Positions 28,448 to 37,429 of a DNA stretch of 64,000 nucleotides are shown here, piece by piece. The DNA comes from Stenotrophomonas sp. ESTM1D_MKCIP4_1. GTDB lineage: Bacteria > Pseudomonadota > Gammaproteobacteria > Xanthomonadales > Xanthomonadaceae. The notes beneath the pieces are model-generated. The model saw only the letters and a list, made by a program, of their open reading frames with translations, had not been told where the DNA came from and ran no database searches. How positions within the stretch are numbered: position 1 is the first letter of the stretch; each line of letters begins with the position of its first letter. The position numbers and the translations under genes are program-made. The DNA is taken from positions 3,384,731-3,448,730 of the forward strand of contig NZ_CP026004.1 in the NCBI RefSeq assembly GCF_003086895.1, in the 5' to 3' direction.

Positions 28448-30175
28448 TCAATCCTTGGTGACGCGGTTGATCTCGGCCAGGCTGGTCACGCCCGCCGCAG
28501 CCTTCTTCAGCGCCGACTGGCGCAGGTCATTCACCTTGATCGCCTGCGCTGCCTCGGCAATCTGCAGCGCATTGCCGCCGGCCAGGATGATCGTCGAGAT
28601 CTCGTCGGTCATCGGCATCACCTGGTAGATACCGGTACGGCCCTTGTAGCCCTCGGTGCATTCATCGCAGCCCACCGCCTCGTACAGCTCGATACCCGCA
28701 TCCAGCTGTTCCTGGGTGAAGCCTTCGGCCAGCAGCGCATGCGCGGGCAGGTTGGCCAGACGCTTGCAGTTGTTGCACAGCCGGCGCGCCAGGCGCTGGG
28801 CGATCACCAGCGTCACCGAGCTGGTGATGTTGTACGGCGCGATACCCATGTTCATCAGGCGCGCGATGGTCTGCGGCGCATCATTGGTATGCAGCGTGGA
28901 CAGCACCATGTGGCCGGTCTGCGCCGCCTTGATCGCAATCTCGGCCGTTTCCAGGTCGCGGATTTCGCCGACCATGATGATGTCCGGATCCTGTCGCAGG
29001 AACGAGCGCAGTGCGGCGGCGAAGGTCATGCCGCGCTTGTTGTTCTGCTGCACCTGGTTGACGCCGGGCAGGCGGATTTCCACCGGGTCTTCGGCGGTGG
29101 AGATGTTGCGGGTTTCGTCGTTGAGGATGCCCAGCGCGGTATACAGCGACACCGTCTTGCCCGAACCGGTCGGGCCGGTCACCAGCACCATGCCGTAAGG
29201 CTTGTGGATCGCCTCCAGGAACAGCTTCTGCTGGTCCGGCTCGTAGCCCAGCTTGTCGATGCCCAGCTTGGCTGCGCTGCCATCGAGGATACGCAGCACC
29301 ACCTTCTCGCCGAACAGCGTCGGCAGCGTGCTGACGCGGAAGTCGATCTGTTTGGTCTTGGACAGGTTCAGCTTGATGCGTCCGTCCTGCGGCACGCGCT
29401 TTTCGGCGATGTCCAGCTGCGCCATCACCTTCAGGCGCGCGGCGATACGCTGGTTCAACTTCACCGGCGCGCGCGCGACCATCTTCAACAGGCCGTCGAT
29501 GCGCAGGCGCACGCGGTAATCATCTTCGTAGGGCTCGAAGTGGATGTCCGACGCGCCCTTGCGGATCGCATCGACCAGCACCTTGTTGACGAACTTCACC
29601 ACCGGGGTGTCGTCGCCCTTGGCGTCAACACCACTGTCGGTCGACCCCATGTCCTCGTCGCCGCCGGAGATGTCGAGGTTGGCCATCGCCTCGTCATCAC
29701 CGCCCAGCGAATCACCCAGCGTGTCATGGCTGGCGTGCCACTGCTCCAGCGTGCGCCGGATCTGGTCTTCGTCCACCAGGATCGGCTCCACCACCAGGTT
29801 GGTGTGGAACTTGATCTCATCCAGCGAATGGGTCGGATTGCTGGTGCCCACGAACAACCGGCCACCGCGTTTGAACAGCGGCAGCACGTTGTGCTTGCGC
29901 AGCAGCTCCTCGCTGACCAGCGTCATCGCGTTCTGGCTGCTGTCGAACGTGGACACGTCAAACAGCGGCATGCCGAACTCGACGGAATTGGCCGCCGCCA
30001 GCTGCGCGGGACTGACCAGCTTGTTCTGGGCGAACCAGGTGGGCAGCGGCTGCTTGGCGGCAGCGGCCTTGGCCATGGCATCCCGGGCGGCAGCCTCATC
30101 CAGCGCGCCATCCTGGACCAGGCGGCGGGCCAGGCCGGTGATGCCGACGAGATTGGCGGTGGTTACGGCGTTCAT
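28448..30175 (-). CDS. pilB: Type IV-A pilus assembly ATPase PilB
   Basis: The 575-residue hexameric ATPase drives pilus extension at the inner-membrane base. An N-terminal MshEN/N1-type domain (about 10-145) is followed by the secretion-ATPase core: Walker A GPTGSGKT, the Asp box (TAEDPVEIRLPGVNQVQ), Walker B (IIMVGEIRDLETAEIAIKAAQTGH) and His box (STLHTNDAPQT). A zinc tetracysteine is visible as LCNNCKRL and VGCDECTEGY. It reads opposite to pilR and pilC, and lies 113 bp downstream of galE on the same strand. Confidence 0.96.
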   Translation of the reverse strand: MNAVTTANLVGITGLARRLVQDGALDEAAARDAMAKAAAAKQPLPTWFAQNKLVSPAQLAAANSVEFGMPLFDVSTFDSSQNAMTLVSEELLRKHNVLPLFKRGGRLFVGTSNPTHSLDEIKFHTNLVVEPILVDEDQIRRTLEQWHASHDTLGDSLGGDDEAMANLDISGGDEDMGSTDSGVDAKGDDTPVVKFVNKVLVDAIRKGASDIHFEPYEDDYRVRLRIDGLLKMVARAPVKLNQRIAARLKVMAQLDIAEKRVPQDGRIKLNLSKTKQIDFRVSTLPTLFGEKVVLRILDGSAAKLGIDKLGYEPDQQKLFLEAIHKPYGMVLVTGPTGSGKTVSLYTALGILNDETRNISTAEDPVEIRLPGVNQVQQNNKRGMTFAAALRSFLRQDPDIIMVGEIRDLETAEIAIKAAQTGHMVLSTLHTNDAPQTIARLMNMGIAPYNITSSVTLVIAQRLARRLCNNCKRLANLPAHALLAEGFTQEQLDAGIELYEAVGCDECTEGYKGRTGIYQVMPMTDEISTIILAGGNALQIAEAAQAIKVNDLRQSALKKAAAGVTSLAEINRVTKD

Positions 30176-30288
30176 GCAATTCCTCTAGGGGGCCAGGCAC
30201 CCCGCAGTCGGGGGCCACCTGTTCTACACAGTGTCAATATACTAACTCCGCCGCCCCGTGAAGGCATGAGAGGGGAACCGACGGCCGC

Positions 30289-31266
30289 CTAGAACGGCTG
30301 GTCGCGATGCCAGCGCCACGCGCTTTCCACGATGCCCCCCAGGCAACTCCAGCGGCGCTCCCAGTCCAGCACCTGCTTCGCCTTGGCGCTCGACGCCACC
30401 AGCCGCGGAGGGTCGCCGGGCCGGCGCCCTACCACCTCGTAGGGCACGGGTCGCCCCACCACCGCAGCCGCTGCCGCGATCACCTCCAGGACCGAGTCGC
30501 CGTGCTCGCTGCCCAGGTTGAAATCGTGGGCACCGGGAGCGCGCTCCAGCAGCTCCATCGCCAGCCCGTGCGCGCACGCCAGATCCTGGACATGCACGTA
30601 ATCGCGGATGCAGGTGCCATCGGCAGTCGCGTAATCATTTCCGAACACCTTCAGCGGCGGCGCATGGCCACTCGCCGCCCTGAGTACATTCGGAATCAGG
30701 TGGGTCTCGCACGCATGTGCCTCCCCTATTCCATGCTCGGCCAATGCCCCGGCAGCATTGAAATAGCGCAGCACCACCGAGGACAGACCATAGGCTGCCC
30801 AGGCGTCCGCCAGCATGCGCTCCACCATAAGCTTGCTTGCACCGTAGGGACTCATTGGATGCATCGGCTGCAGTTCGTCGATCAGCGCCGATGAAGGCTG
30901 CCCGAACACGGCCGCCGTGGACGAGAACACCATCCGTCCCACCTGCCGCCGCTGCATTTCCCGAAGAAGGTTCAGCGTGCCGGTGACGTTGTTCTGGTAG
31001 GTCGCCAAGGGATCGGCCACCGACGCCGCCACAAGCGAGGTTGCGGCAAAGTGCATGACCACGTCATAGCGGCGCCCCTCGAAAGCCCGCGCCAGCGACG
31101 CCGGGTCCAGCAGGTCGGCCTGGATCAGCTCTCCCCATTTCACCGCTTCGCGGTGCCCCGTGGACAGATTGTCCAGCACCGTCACCGCATGGCCGCGCTC
31201 GGCCAGCCACTGCGACATGTGGCTGCCGATGTATCCGGCGCCGCCACAGACCAGGACATTCCACAT
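30289..31266 (-). CDS. galE: UDP-glucose 4-epimerase
   Basis: The 325-residue SDR-family enzyme interconverts UDP-glucose and UDP-galactose with bound NAD. It has the Rossmann motif GGAGYIG at 8-14, the catalytic Ser/Thr in FSSTAAVFG (about 114-122) and the YxxxK pair Tyr141-Lys145 (SPYGASKLM). The frame is open upstream to 31311; the ATG at 31266 begins the Rossmann strand directly and has AGGGG ahead. It is the last gene of a cassette between pilA and pilB and could supply UDP-Gal to the neighbouring UGM-like flavoenzyme. UDP-GlcNAc epimerase activity is possible. Confidence 0.9.
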   Translation of the reverse strand: MWNVLVCGGAGYIGSHMSQWLAERGHAVTVLDNLSTGHREAVKWGELIQADLLDPASLARAFEGRRYDVVMHFAATSLVAASVADPLATYQNNVTGTLNLLREMQRRQVGRMVFSSTAAVFGQPSSALIDELQPMHPMSPYGASKLMVERMLADAWAAYGLSSVVLRYFNAAGALAEHGIGEAHACETHLIPNVLRAASGHAPPLKVFGNDYATADGTCIRDYVHVQDLACAHGLAMELLERAPGAHDFNLGSEHGDSVLEVIAAAAAVVGRPVPYEVVGRRPGDPPRLVASSAKAKQVLDWERRWSCLGGIVESAWRWHRDQPF

Positions 31267-31326
31267 TCGATCACCCCTGCATCTCATGGAAGACCACGAG
31301 GACCCAGCCATTGACGCCCCGAGCCT

Positions 31327-31348
31327 CCGCCTCCGGCACCGGAGGCGG
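31327..31348 (-). terminator. Hairpin between flavoenzyme gene and galE
   Basis: A perfect 10-bp stem CCGCCTCCGG with a CA loop lies 20 bp after the flavoenzyme stop. No T-run follows on the minus strand, so at most it attenuates transcription into galE. Confidence 0.35.
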
Positions 31349-31367
31349 GTTCAACAGCGGGCGACGC

Positions 31368-32912
31368 TTACGCCTTGGCTTCTTCGTGGTACTCGTCATC
31401 CACGTTGATGGACCACAAACGGCTCTTGTCCACCACGCCGCTCAGGATCTGGTCGGCGGCTTCCTTGGCGGTCAGCATCGAATGATCCTGGTTGTTGTAG
31501 CGGTGCATGCCATTGCGTCCCACCAGGAACAGATTCGGCACGGCATCCAGCGCCGAGCGCAGTTCGTCGAAGCGTGCGTACGCCTCCCCGAAATAGCCCG
31601 GATAGGCCTTAGGCACCCGGATGACCACGGCATCCTGAGCCGTCGCGGCGGAAACCAGCCCGATCTGCAGCATCTCGCGCTGCGCCAGCTGCTGGAGTTC
31701 AGCATCGGGCATCTTCCACAGGTCGTCGGTTTCCCGGCAGAAAAATTCCAGACCCATCCAGACCATGGATGCGTCCTTCACCATGTACGGGCTCCAGTTG
31801 TTGAAGACCTGTACGCGGCCCACGTTCACTCCCGGCTCCTGGATGTAGATCCAGTTGTCGCCGAGCGCCCGCGGCAATTCGTTGGCACGGTACAGCAACC
31901 CTACCGTGATGAAGTCGCGGTACTGCAGATTATCGGCAATGGCAGCAATGTCTTCGCCCCAGCTCTGCCGCGACGCCGCCACCAGATCGCGCACGGGCAT
32001 CGTGGACACTGCGTGCGTGCAGTCCAGTTTGAACGCCTCTCCGGAAGGCCCCTGCACCGTCACGCTGCGCACCTGGCCGTCTTCCATCGCCAAGCCAACT
32101 GCCTTGTGCTTCATCAGCAGGGTGCCGCCACGCGCCTGGAACAACTGGGCGGCGGTCTCCCACATTTCACCGGGGCCATGCTTCGGATACAGGAAGTTCT
32201 CGATCAGCGATGTCTGCGCCACCTTGCCATTCAGGCCCAGCATGCCGCGCATGGCGTGGAACACTGCCTTGGTGATGGACAGGCTCTTGATGCGCTGCGC
32301 GCCCCATTCGGCACTGATCTGGTTGCAGGGCACGCCCCACACCTTTTCGGTGTATTCCTTGAAGAACTGGCGATACAGGCGCTGGCCGAAGCGGTTGATC
32401 AGAAAGTCTTCCAGACTCGTTTCCGGCTCGATCTTGCTGACCTGCGCACGCACATAGCTGAAACCAAACAGGGCGGACTTGCCGATTCCCAGGTTGCGGA
32501 AGCTGTCGGCATTCAACTTCAGCGGATAAGAGAAGAAACGCCGATTGAAGTAGATCCGTGACAAGCGGTTGCGCACGAGCATGGCCGTCGGCTCACCACC
32601 TTCAGACACGGCGGCGCCAACAGGCAGCCCTTCCCGCGCCCGCCCCTGGTAACGCAGGTTCAACGGCACATCGCCGCTGTGCTCGATGGGCATCAGGTTT
32701 GCCCACCATTGCATCACCCAGTCCGACTTCGAGAAGAACCGGTGGCCACCGATGTCGATACGGTTTCCATTGTGATTGACCGTGCGCGAAATGCCCCCCA
32801 CACAGTCGTCCGCCTCGAGCACCGTCACCGTCACGCCAGGCTGACCGACCAGTTCCAGCGCCGCCGTCAACCCTGCAGGACCTGCACCGATGATTACTAC
32901 ATGCTTGCTCAT
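31368..32912 (-). CDS. FAD-dependent oxidoreductase, UDP-galactopyranose-mutase-like
   Basis: The 514-residue flavoprotein has an N-terminal FAD-binding Rossmann motif ([17 protein letters not shown], Gly9-Gly14), then GGISRTV and [11 protein letters not shown]. It ends with [15 protein letters not shown], a C-terminal FAD-site motif of the amine-oxidase/HemY/UGM superfamily. Members near polysaccharide genes are related to UDP-galactopyranose mutase, which contracts UDP-Gal to the furanose form; this exact reaction is not proven from sequence. Its ATG overlaps the gtrA stop (ATGA), so the two are translationally coupled, and galE lies downstream. A sugar-nucleotide or lipid-linked-sugar step is the best inference. 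Confidence 0.75.
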   Translation of the reverse strand: MSKHVVIIGAGPAGLTAALELVGQPGVTVTVLEADDCVGGISRTVNHNGNRIDIGGHRFFSKSDWVMQWWANLMPIEHSGDVPLNLRYQGRAREGLPVGAAVSEGGEPTAMLVRNRLSRIYFNRRFFSYPLKLNADSFRNLGIGKSALFGFSYVRAQVSKIEPETSLEDFLINRFGQRLYRQFFKEYTEKVWGVPCNQISAEWGAQRIKSLSITKAVFHAMRGMLGLNGKVAQTSLIENFLYPKHGPGEMWETAAQLFQARGGTLLMKHKAVGLAMEDGQVRSVTVQGPSGEAFKLDCTHAVSTMPVRDLVAASRQSWGEDIAAIADNLQYRDFITVGLLYRANELPRALGDNWIYIQEPGVNVGRVQVFNNWSPYMVKDASMVWMGLEFFCRETDDLWKMPDAELQQLAQREMLQIGLVSAATAQDAVVIRVPKAYPGYFGEAYARFDELRSALDAVPNLFLVGRNGMHRYNNQDHSMLTAKEAADQILSGVVDKSRLWSINVDDEYHEEAKA

Positions 32913-33379
32913 GCCACTTCCCCTTCACCTTCCCCAAGGCCCTGACTACGATCACGCTCACGCGCGCGAAAAACGATCAACTTTCTCAGTGCAAAATTTG
33001 AAAAGAAAGAAAACAAAACCGCAATCAATCGGGCCACAAGCGCCGAAACGCCCAACCCATTGACACTTACCAGCATCACACCCTGAACGACTAGCAGTCC
33101 CACGCCTCCGATTGATACGAAGGCCAGCAATTCAGCGCACCGCGACTCCATCGAACGCTGCGAAAAGACGTACTTGATGCTAACAAGGTATGCGACCACC
33201 GACCCCGAAATGAAGCCTCCTGCTGCGGACGAAGCCCAATGAAGACCGAAACTTGAAAGCAGCAAAAATACGGAAAAATCCACAACCAGCGCCAAAACTG
33301 ACGCGCACAAATAAGCAACCCCCTCCCCGACCACTCCACGAGGCAACTTAAGCCGCGCTGCTCGCAATACACTCTTCAT
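32909..33379 (-). CDS. GtrA-family membrane protein (lipid-linked sugar flippase-like)
   Basis: The 156-residue protein has four hydrophobic segments and the GtrA pattern: an N-terminal [25 protein letters not shown], a central [22 protein letters not shown] and a C-terminal [13 protein letters not shown]. Family members translocate polyprenyl-phosphate-linked sugars or help the transferases that use them, in serotype conversion, teichoic acid glycosylation and arabinan synthesis. Its start codon shares one base with the stop of the upstream membrane protein gene (TAATG) and its stop overlaps the flavoenzyme gene, indicating one tightly coupled operon. Base composition is AT-richer than surrounding genes. 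Confidence 0.85.
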   Translation of the reverse strand: MKSVLRAARLKLPRGVVGEGVAYLCASVLALVVDFSVFLLLSSFGLHWASSAAGGFISGSVVAYLVSIKYVFSQRSMESRCAELLAFVSIGGVGLLVVQGVMLVSVNGLGVSALVARLIAVLFSFFSNFALRKLIVFRARERDRSQGLGEGEGEVA

Positions 33380-35301
33380 TACGCCGCCCCGGATTGAGGG
33401 CGGACACTACCCGAGTGACCAGCAAGGATTGAGACCCAGTCACTGCATTTGTATAGATAGAGCTTTTCCAGAATCGCACCTGTATGAGGATTCCTGACCT
33501 CCCAAGTTCCGCGAATTTTCTCACGCTGATCAAATGGAAGGACAAAGTAATCGGGGCCCAAGCGCCCTTCTACTGGAGTGCACATGTGAGCCAATCCCTC
33601 TTTGGTGATGAAGCAATTACTTCCGCCCCCTACTCGACCGATCAGATCGCAGACATCCCCCTGCACCACAACCGGATCTATCTGAAGCTCACGCGTCCTG
33701 CCTATGAAAGGCGTGTCTCGGTTGAACATCTGACCCGCCAACTGAAAGCCGCTAAAGTAGTTAGCCCGCCCAAGGGACAACCAAGGCCCCAACGGACTCC
33801 TGTCAGCATCGTGCCAGTACACAACTGCCTCTTCCGGAATAAGTCGCGCAAAATCCGGCTTCTCAGTCTCCATTGCCAGCGTCCATGGACTGCGAGAATC
33901 CCAAAGTGACGCCGACCAAAGCAAAGCCAACAACGAGACCACCGAAAACCCCATTCGCAGCGCCTCGCCTGATTTTCGATAAAGCCAGCACGCAAGAACT
34001 ACGAATCCGGCCGACACCAGTGGATAGGAGAAGGCAATTACATCCTGTCGAACCATGCCAGATTCTGCACCAAGCGCCGCATAAAGTAACCACGCCTTAG
34101 TCTCGTAGCGGATAAACGCAGCTATTAACGCTGCGCCAAGACCAGCAAGAACAAACACCCTAACGGCCGGGGATACATTCGCCCGAACCAGCGGCCAAAT
34201 CATGTGCAGCGGAACAAGCCCCAATATTGCCCAAGGCAACGTTATCTTTGGAACGCTTGCACCAATTATGGCAATCACCACCAACAGAGCTGTAGCAACC
34301 TTATCCTTGCCAGTCGCATTCCATTCATTCCATACAATAATAGGGAGTGACGCCACAGCGACCCAGTGCAGCACCCAAAGCACGCGCCACAACTGCAAAC
34401 CCGTAGGAAGCATTAAACTAAAGTAATCAGAGAACAAAGCACTGAAAGACAAGCCGATAACCCCAGAAATTATCGACGCCCTCCAAAGCCCTCGAAGTGC
34501 AGGAGATTCACCAACTGAACGACACGCAACGCTGACCAAATAAAAATCTGCAACGACAATGCACCAGTCCCTGGGCGTCCAGGCACTCAAATAGACTTGC
34601 TCGCTGAGGCCTTCAATCAACCCCCGCCATTCCGGGTCAATGCTAGTAAAAAGCCCAGAGAACGGCGGCACGCCGCAGGCAGCAAGAACCAATATCGGCA
34701 ACCCGCCAAACAAGCACCAAAGCCATCGCCGATCTTGACCCACAAGCCAACACCAAACCACGACACCGACTGCAATTGCCTGCAGTGGATGAAGAAGAAA
34801 TCCAACAGTCAATGCAACAAGCGCGGGAAACTTTCTTCCCCGAACCATCAATCCGATGGCAACCAGACTGAAGGCTTCCGCTATTGGCCGTGCAGTTAGA
34901 AATGGCTCTGCATAAGAAAAAATCCCAAACGCGCCGTAACCCGTCGGCATGACGATAACCGCGAGCAAGGAAAGCCATCGAAATTTTGGCGGAAATACAG
35001 CCCAAATCAAAAATGCCGTGGCGAGGTAGAAAACCACCCGCCCTACAAGCGCCAAGACCAAGAAAACCAGCGATGGCTCAAACCAGCCAAGCAGCAACCC
35101 AAGCAACTTTGGGAACAGCGTAAAGTCAGCTTGGCTACCAGCGATAAAGAACAAGTCTTTGTTGAACACTTCAGGATGAATTTCCCGAAGCCCCTGCACC
35201 AAGTAAAGAGTCGCGTCGTGCCGTATGCCCGTGTACGGCCGAATGAACAGTATCAGCGCCAGTGCGAAGCACCACGGCGCCGCTACACGCAACAACTTCA
35301 T
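33379..35301 (-). CDS. Large polytopic membrane protein, GT-C glycosyltransferase-like
   Basis: I do not recognise a named family for this 640-residue protein. It has about 12 hydrophobic segments up to residue ~455, then a C-terminal soluble region of about 180 residues with several cysteines (DVCDLIG, NCFITKEG, HMCTPVEG). The first loop after TM1 carries RPYTGIRHDATLYLVQ, an acidic, aromatic loop like the catalytic loop of GT-C transferases that use lipid-phosphate sugars. The ATG at 35301 is preferred over a GTG two codons earlier because GAGG then sits at a workable distance. It is clearly AT-richer than the genome average. It lies between pilA and gtrA and is coupled to gtrA. Confidence 0.6.
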   Translation of the reverse strand: MKLLRVAAPWCFALALILFIRPYTGIRHDATLYLVQGLREIHPEVFNKDLFFIAGSQADFTLFPKLLGLLLGWFEPSLVFLVLALVGRVVFYLATAFLIWAVFPPKFRWLSLLAVIVMPTGYGAFGIFSYAEPFLTARPIAEAFSLVAIGLMVRGRKFPALVALTVGFLLHPLQAIAVGVVVWCWLVGQDRRWLWCLFGGLPILVLAACGVPPFSGLFTSIDPEWRGLIEGLSEQVYLSAWTPRDWCIVVADFYLVSVACRSVGESPALRGLWRASIISGVIGLSFSALFSDYFSLMLPTGLQLWRVLWVLHWVAVASLPIIVWNEWNATGKDKVATALLVVIAIIGASVPKITLPWAILGLVPLHMIWPLVRANVSPAVRVFVLAGLGAALIAAFIRYETKAWLLYAALGAESGMVRQDVIAFSYPLVSAGFVVLACWLYRKSGEALRMGFSVVSLLALLWSASLWDSRSPWTLAMETEKPDFARLIPEEAVVYWHDADRSPLGPWLSLGRANYFSGFQLAGQMFNRDTPFIGRTRELQIDPVVVQGDVCDLIGRVGGGSNCFITKEGLAHMCTPVEGRLGPDYFVLPFDQREKIRGTWEVRNPHTGAILEKLYLYKCSDWVSILAGHSGSVRPQSGAA

Positions 35302-35313
35302 CCCCACCCCCTC

Positions 35314-35340
35314 AAAAACAAGCCCCGCATAGCGGGGCCT
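35314..35340 (-). terminator. Intrinsic terminator of pilA
   Basis: Stem GCCCCGC, loop ATA, complementary GCGGGGC; on the minus strand it is followed by TTGTTTTTG. It lies about 60 bp past the pilA stop and 13 bp before the next gene, so the membrane-protein operon depends on read-through or on a promoter inside this 99-bp gap. Confidence 0.85.
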
Positions 35341-35400
35341 GTTGAAATACCATTTGGCTCATGCGCAATGACCCATTAACCAGGCCAACGCAATCACACC

Positions 35401-35805
35401 TTAACCCTGGCAGGTGCCCGGACGGTACTTCGCGTCAACGTCGCCCGTCTTACCGCAGACCCAGGTCACCTGACCATTCGACTGCAGAGTCGGGATCAGC
35501 GTGATCGTGCCAGTGGCACCCGGCACAGTGGAGGTTGCGACGATGGTGTTGCTCTTCCACTCGACGCCACTGACGAACTTAGAAGACTGGACCTCAGTCT
35601 TCCAATCGGTCGGCGGCAGCGAACCATTACCAGCGGCGTACTCCGACACTGCGGTGCGCGCAGAAGAAGCAGCCAGGATCACTTCTGCAACCTTGGCCTT
35701 CTTGGTGTAATCGCTGTATGCCGGCAGCGCAATCGCAGCCAGGATTGCGATGATCGCAATGACGATCATCAGTTCGATAAGGGTGAAGCCCTTCTGGTTC
35801 TTCAT
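35401..35805 (-). CDS. pilA: Type IV major pilin
   Basis: This 134-residue type IVa prepilin has a short leader MKNQKG cleaved after Gly6 by PilD, N-methylated Phe+1 and the essential Glu+5 ([20 protein letters not shown]), then the assembly helix, a variable head and a C-terminal disulfide pair (WVCGKTG and GTCQG). It ends in Gly rather than the Ser used for O-linked glycan in Pseudomonas group I pilins. Expression should be PilR/sigma-54 dependent (see the promoter at 35904-35919). It has its own terminator. The variable part is AT-richer than the rest of the cluster. Confidence 0.96.
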   Translation of the reverse strand: MKNQKGFTLIELMIVIAIIAILAAIALPAYSDYTKKAKVAEVILAASSARTAVSEYAAGNGSLPPTDWKTEVQSSKFVSGVEWKSNTIVATSTVPGATGTITLIPTLQSNGQVTWVCGKTGDVDAKYRPGTCQG

Positions 35806-35903
35806 GTGTACGTCCCCAAGTTTGGTGGTGGTTGAGTTCAGTGCGCCTGGATGGTCCGGCCGGTGGCCAGATGAGCGGTTCCCGCGCCCTGCGGGTGAAT
35901 CGA

Positions 35904-35919
35904 CGCAGGTTGCGTGCCA
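35904..35919 (-). promoter_or_regulatory. Sigma-54 (-24/-12) promoter of pilA
   Basis: On the minus strand TGGCACG, four bases, then CTGCG. The GG (-24) and GC (-12) dinucleotides have the canonical 12-bp offset, and the -24 box matches the consensus in full. Transcription would start near 35893, leaving a leader of about 88 nt before the pilA ATG. Confidence 0.85.
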
Positions 35920-36015
35920 ACTCCGGCACGCCTCCCCCTGGATCTCCCCGGAGCCAATGATGGCACCAAATTCTTGTATGTGAAGCCCCCTGAACAGGAA
36001 ATGCGACGAAGGCGT

Positions 36016-36040
36016 CAAAGTGACGCAATGCGTCACTTTG
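36016..36040. promoter_or_regulatory. Perfect 25-nt palindrome upstream of pilA
   Basis: CAAAGTGACGCA, a single central A, and its exact complement. It lies about 97-121 bp upstream of the -24 box of the pilA promoter and 122 bp before pilC. Position and symmetry fit an enhancer site for a dimeric activator such as PilR, but PilR sites known from Pseudomonas look different. Confidence 0.6.
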
Positions 36041-36126
36041 TGCCATGGCTCGCAGGAATGCTGCACACGATCACGCTGCCAACTTCCACGGACGGCCCTG
36101 AACCCGCTACCATCCCAGACAATGAT

Positions 36127-36147
36127 GCCCGCCTGGGGAAGGCGGGC
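36127..36147 (+). promoter_or_regulatory. Hairpin in the pilC leader
   Basis: GCCCGCC and GGCGGGC form a perfect 7-bp stem around a 7-nt loop that ends four bases before the GGGGAG ribosome site (36151-36156) of pilC. It may influence translation or mRNA stability. Confidence 0.4.
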
Positions 36148-36161
36148 CTTGGGGAGCCAAC

Positions 36162-37421
36162 ATGTCTGTCAGTCGCAGTGCGATCAAGAAGGAACCCGTG
36201 GCGCGTAGCACCATGGAGCTGCAGCCGTTTGTCTGGGAGGGGACCGACAAGCGGGGCGTGAAAATGAAAGGCGAACAACTCGCCAAGAACGCGAACTTGC
36301 TGCGGGCGGAGCTCCGACGTCAAGGTATCAATCCGGGACAGGTCAAGATGAAGGCCAAGCCCCTGTTTGGCGCTTCAGGCAAACCTGTCAATGCAAAGGA
36401 CATCGCCTTTTTCAGCCGACAGATGGCGACGATGATGAAGTCTGGTGTGCCGATCGTCTCGGCTCTGGAAATCATCGGCAGCGGACACAAGAATCCGCGA
36501 ATGAAGAAGATGGTCGATAGCATCCGAACCGACATTGAGGGAGGCTCATCCCTGAATGAAGCAATCAGCAAGCACCCAGTACAGTTCGATGAGCTGTACC
36601 GAAACTTGGTTCGCGCTGGTGAAAGCGCCGGCGTCCTCGAGACTGTGCTTGACACCATTGCTTCGTACAAAGAAAACATCGAGGCCCTCAAAGGAAAGAT
36701 CAAGAAGGCAATGTTCTATCCCGCCATGGTAATGGCGGTAGCGCTCTTGGTTAGCTCCATTCTACTGATATGGGTAGTACCTCAGTTCGAGGAGGTTTTC
36801 CAGAGCTTCGGTGCCGATCTGCCAGCCTTCACCCAACTGGTAGTCAACATGTCACGCTTCATGGTCAGCTGGTGGCTTCCACTATTCATTCTTCTGATAG
36901 CCATTGTTGTTGGCACGATCATGGCCTACAAGCGCTCTCAAAAAATGCAACACACGCTTGATCGGCTTATTCTCAAAGTGCCCGTGATAGGGCAAGTCAT
37001 GCATAACAGCGCCATTGCGCGCTTTGCCCGCACAACTGCCGTGACGTTCAAGGCTGGCGTCCCTCTCGTTGAGGGCCTAGGAATCGTGGCAGGTGCTACG
37101 GGAAATCGCGTGTATACCGACGCCGTACTGCGCATGCGCGATGACGTGTCGGTCGGCTACCCGGTCAACATGGCCATGAAGCAGGCCAACCTCTTCCCGC
37201 ACATGGTCATCCAGATGACCGGTATCGGCGAAGAGGCCGGCGCCCTGGATGCCATGCTGTTCAAAGTGGCCGAGTACTACGAGCAGGAAGTCAACAACGC
37301 GGTGGATGCCCTGAGCAGCCTGCTGGAACCGATGATCATGGTGTTCATTGGTACCATTGTCGGCGGCCTGGTCATCGCGATGTACCTGCCCATCTTCAAA
37401 CTCGGCGCCGTCGTCGGCTAA
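36162..37421 (+). CDS. pilC: Type IV pilus inner-membrane platform protein PilC
   Basis: The 419-residue GspF-family protein forms the platform on which PilB acts. Two homologous cytoplasmic T2SSF domains are visible: [28 protein letters not shown] with [19 protein letters not shown] residues, and a second copy with [22 protein letters not shown] and [22 protein letters not shown] residues. Three transmembrane helices lie at about 185-205, 235-260 and at the C-terminus ([23 protein letters not shown]). It starts the rightward pilC-pilD-coaE operon. Confidence 0.96.
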   Translation: MSVSRSAIKKEPVARSTMELQPFVWEGTDKRGVKMKGEQLAKNANLLRAELRRQGINPGQVKMKAKPLFGASGKPVNAKDIAFFSRQMATMMKSGVPIVSALEIIGSGHKNPRMKKMVDSIRTDIEGGSSLNEAISKHPVQFDELYRNLVRAGESAGVLETVLDTIASYKENIEALKGKIKKAMFYPAMVMAVALLVSSILLIWVVPQFEEVFQSFGADLPAFTQLVVNMSRFMVSWWLPLFILLIAIVVGTIMAYKRSQKMQHTLDRLILKVPVIGQVMHNSAIARFARTTAVTFKAGVPLVEGLGIVAGATGNRVYTDAVLRMRDDVSVGYPVNMAMKQANLFPHMVIQMTGIGEEAGALDAMLFKVAEYYEQEVNNAVDALSSLLEPMIMVFIGTIVGGLVIAMYLPIFKLGAVVG

Positions 37422-37429
37422 AGGTAACA

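Noticed and set aside
30176..30288. Possible sigma-54 promoter before pilB
   Set aside because: TGGCCCC and TGC occur on the minus strand but the GG-to-GC spacing is one base short and the -24 box is poor.
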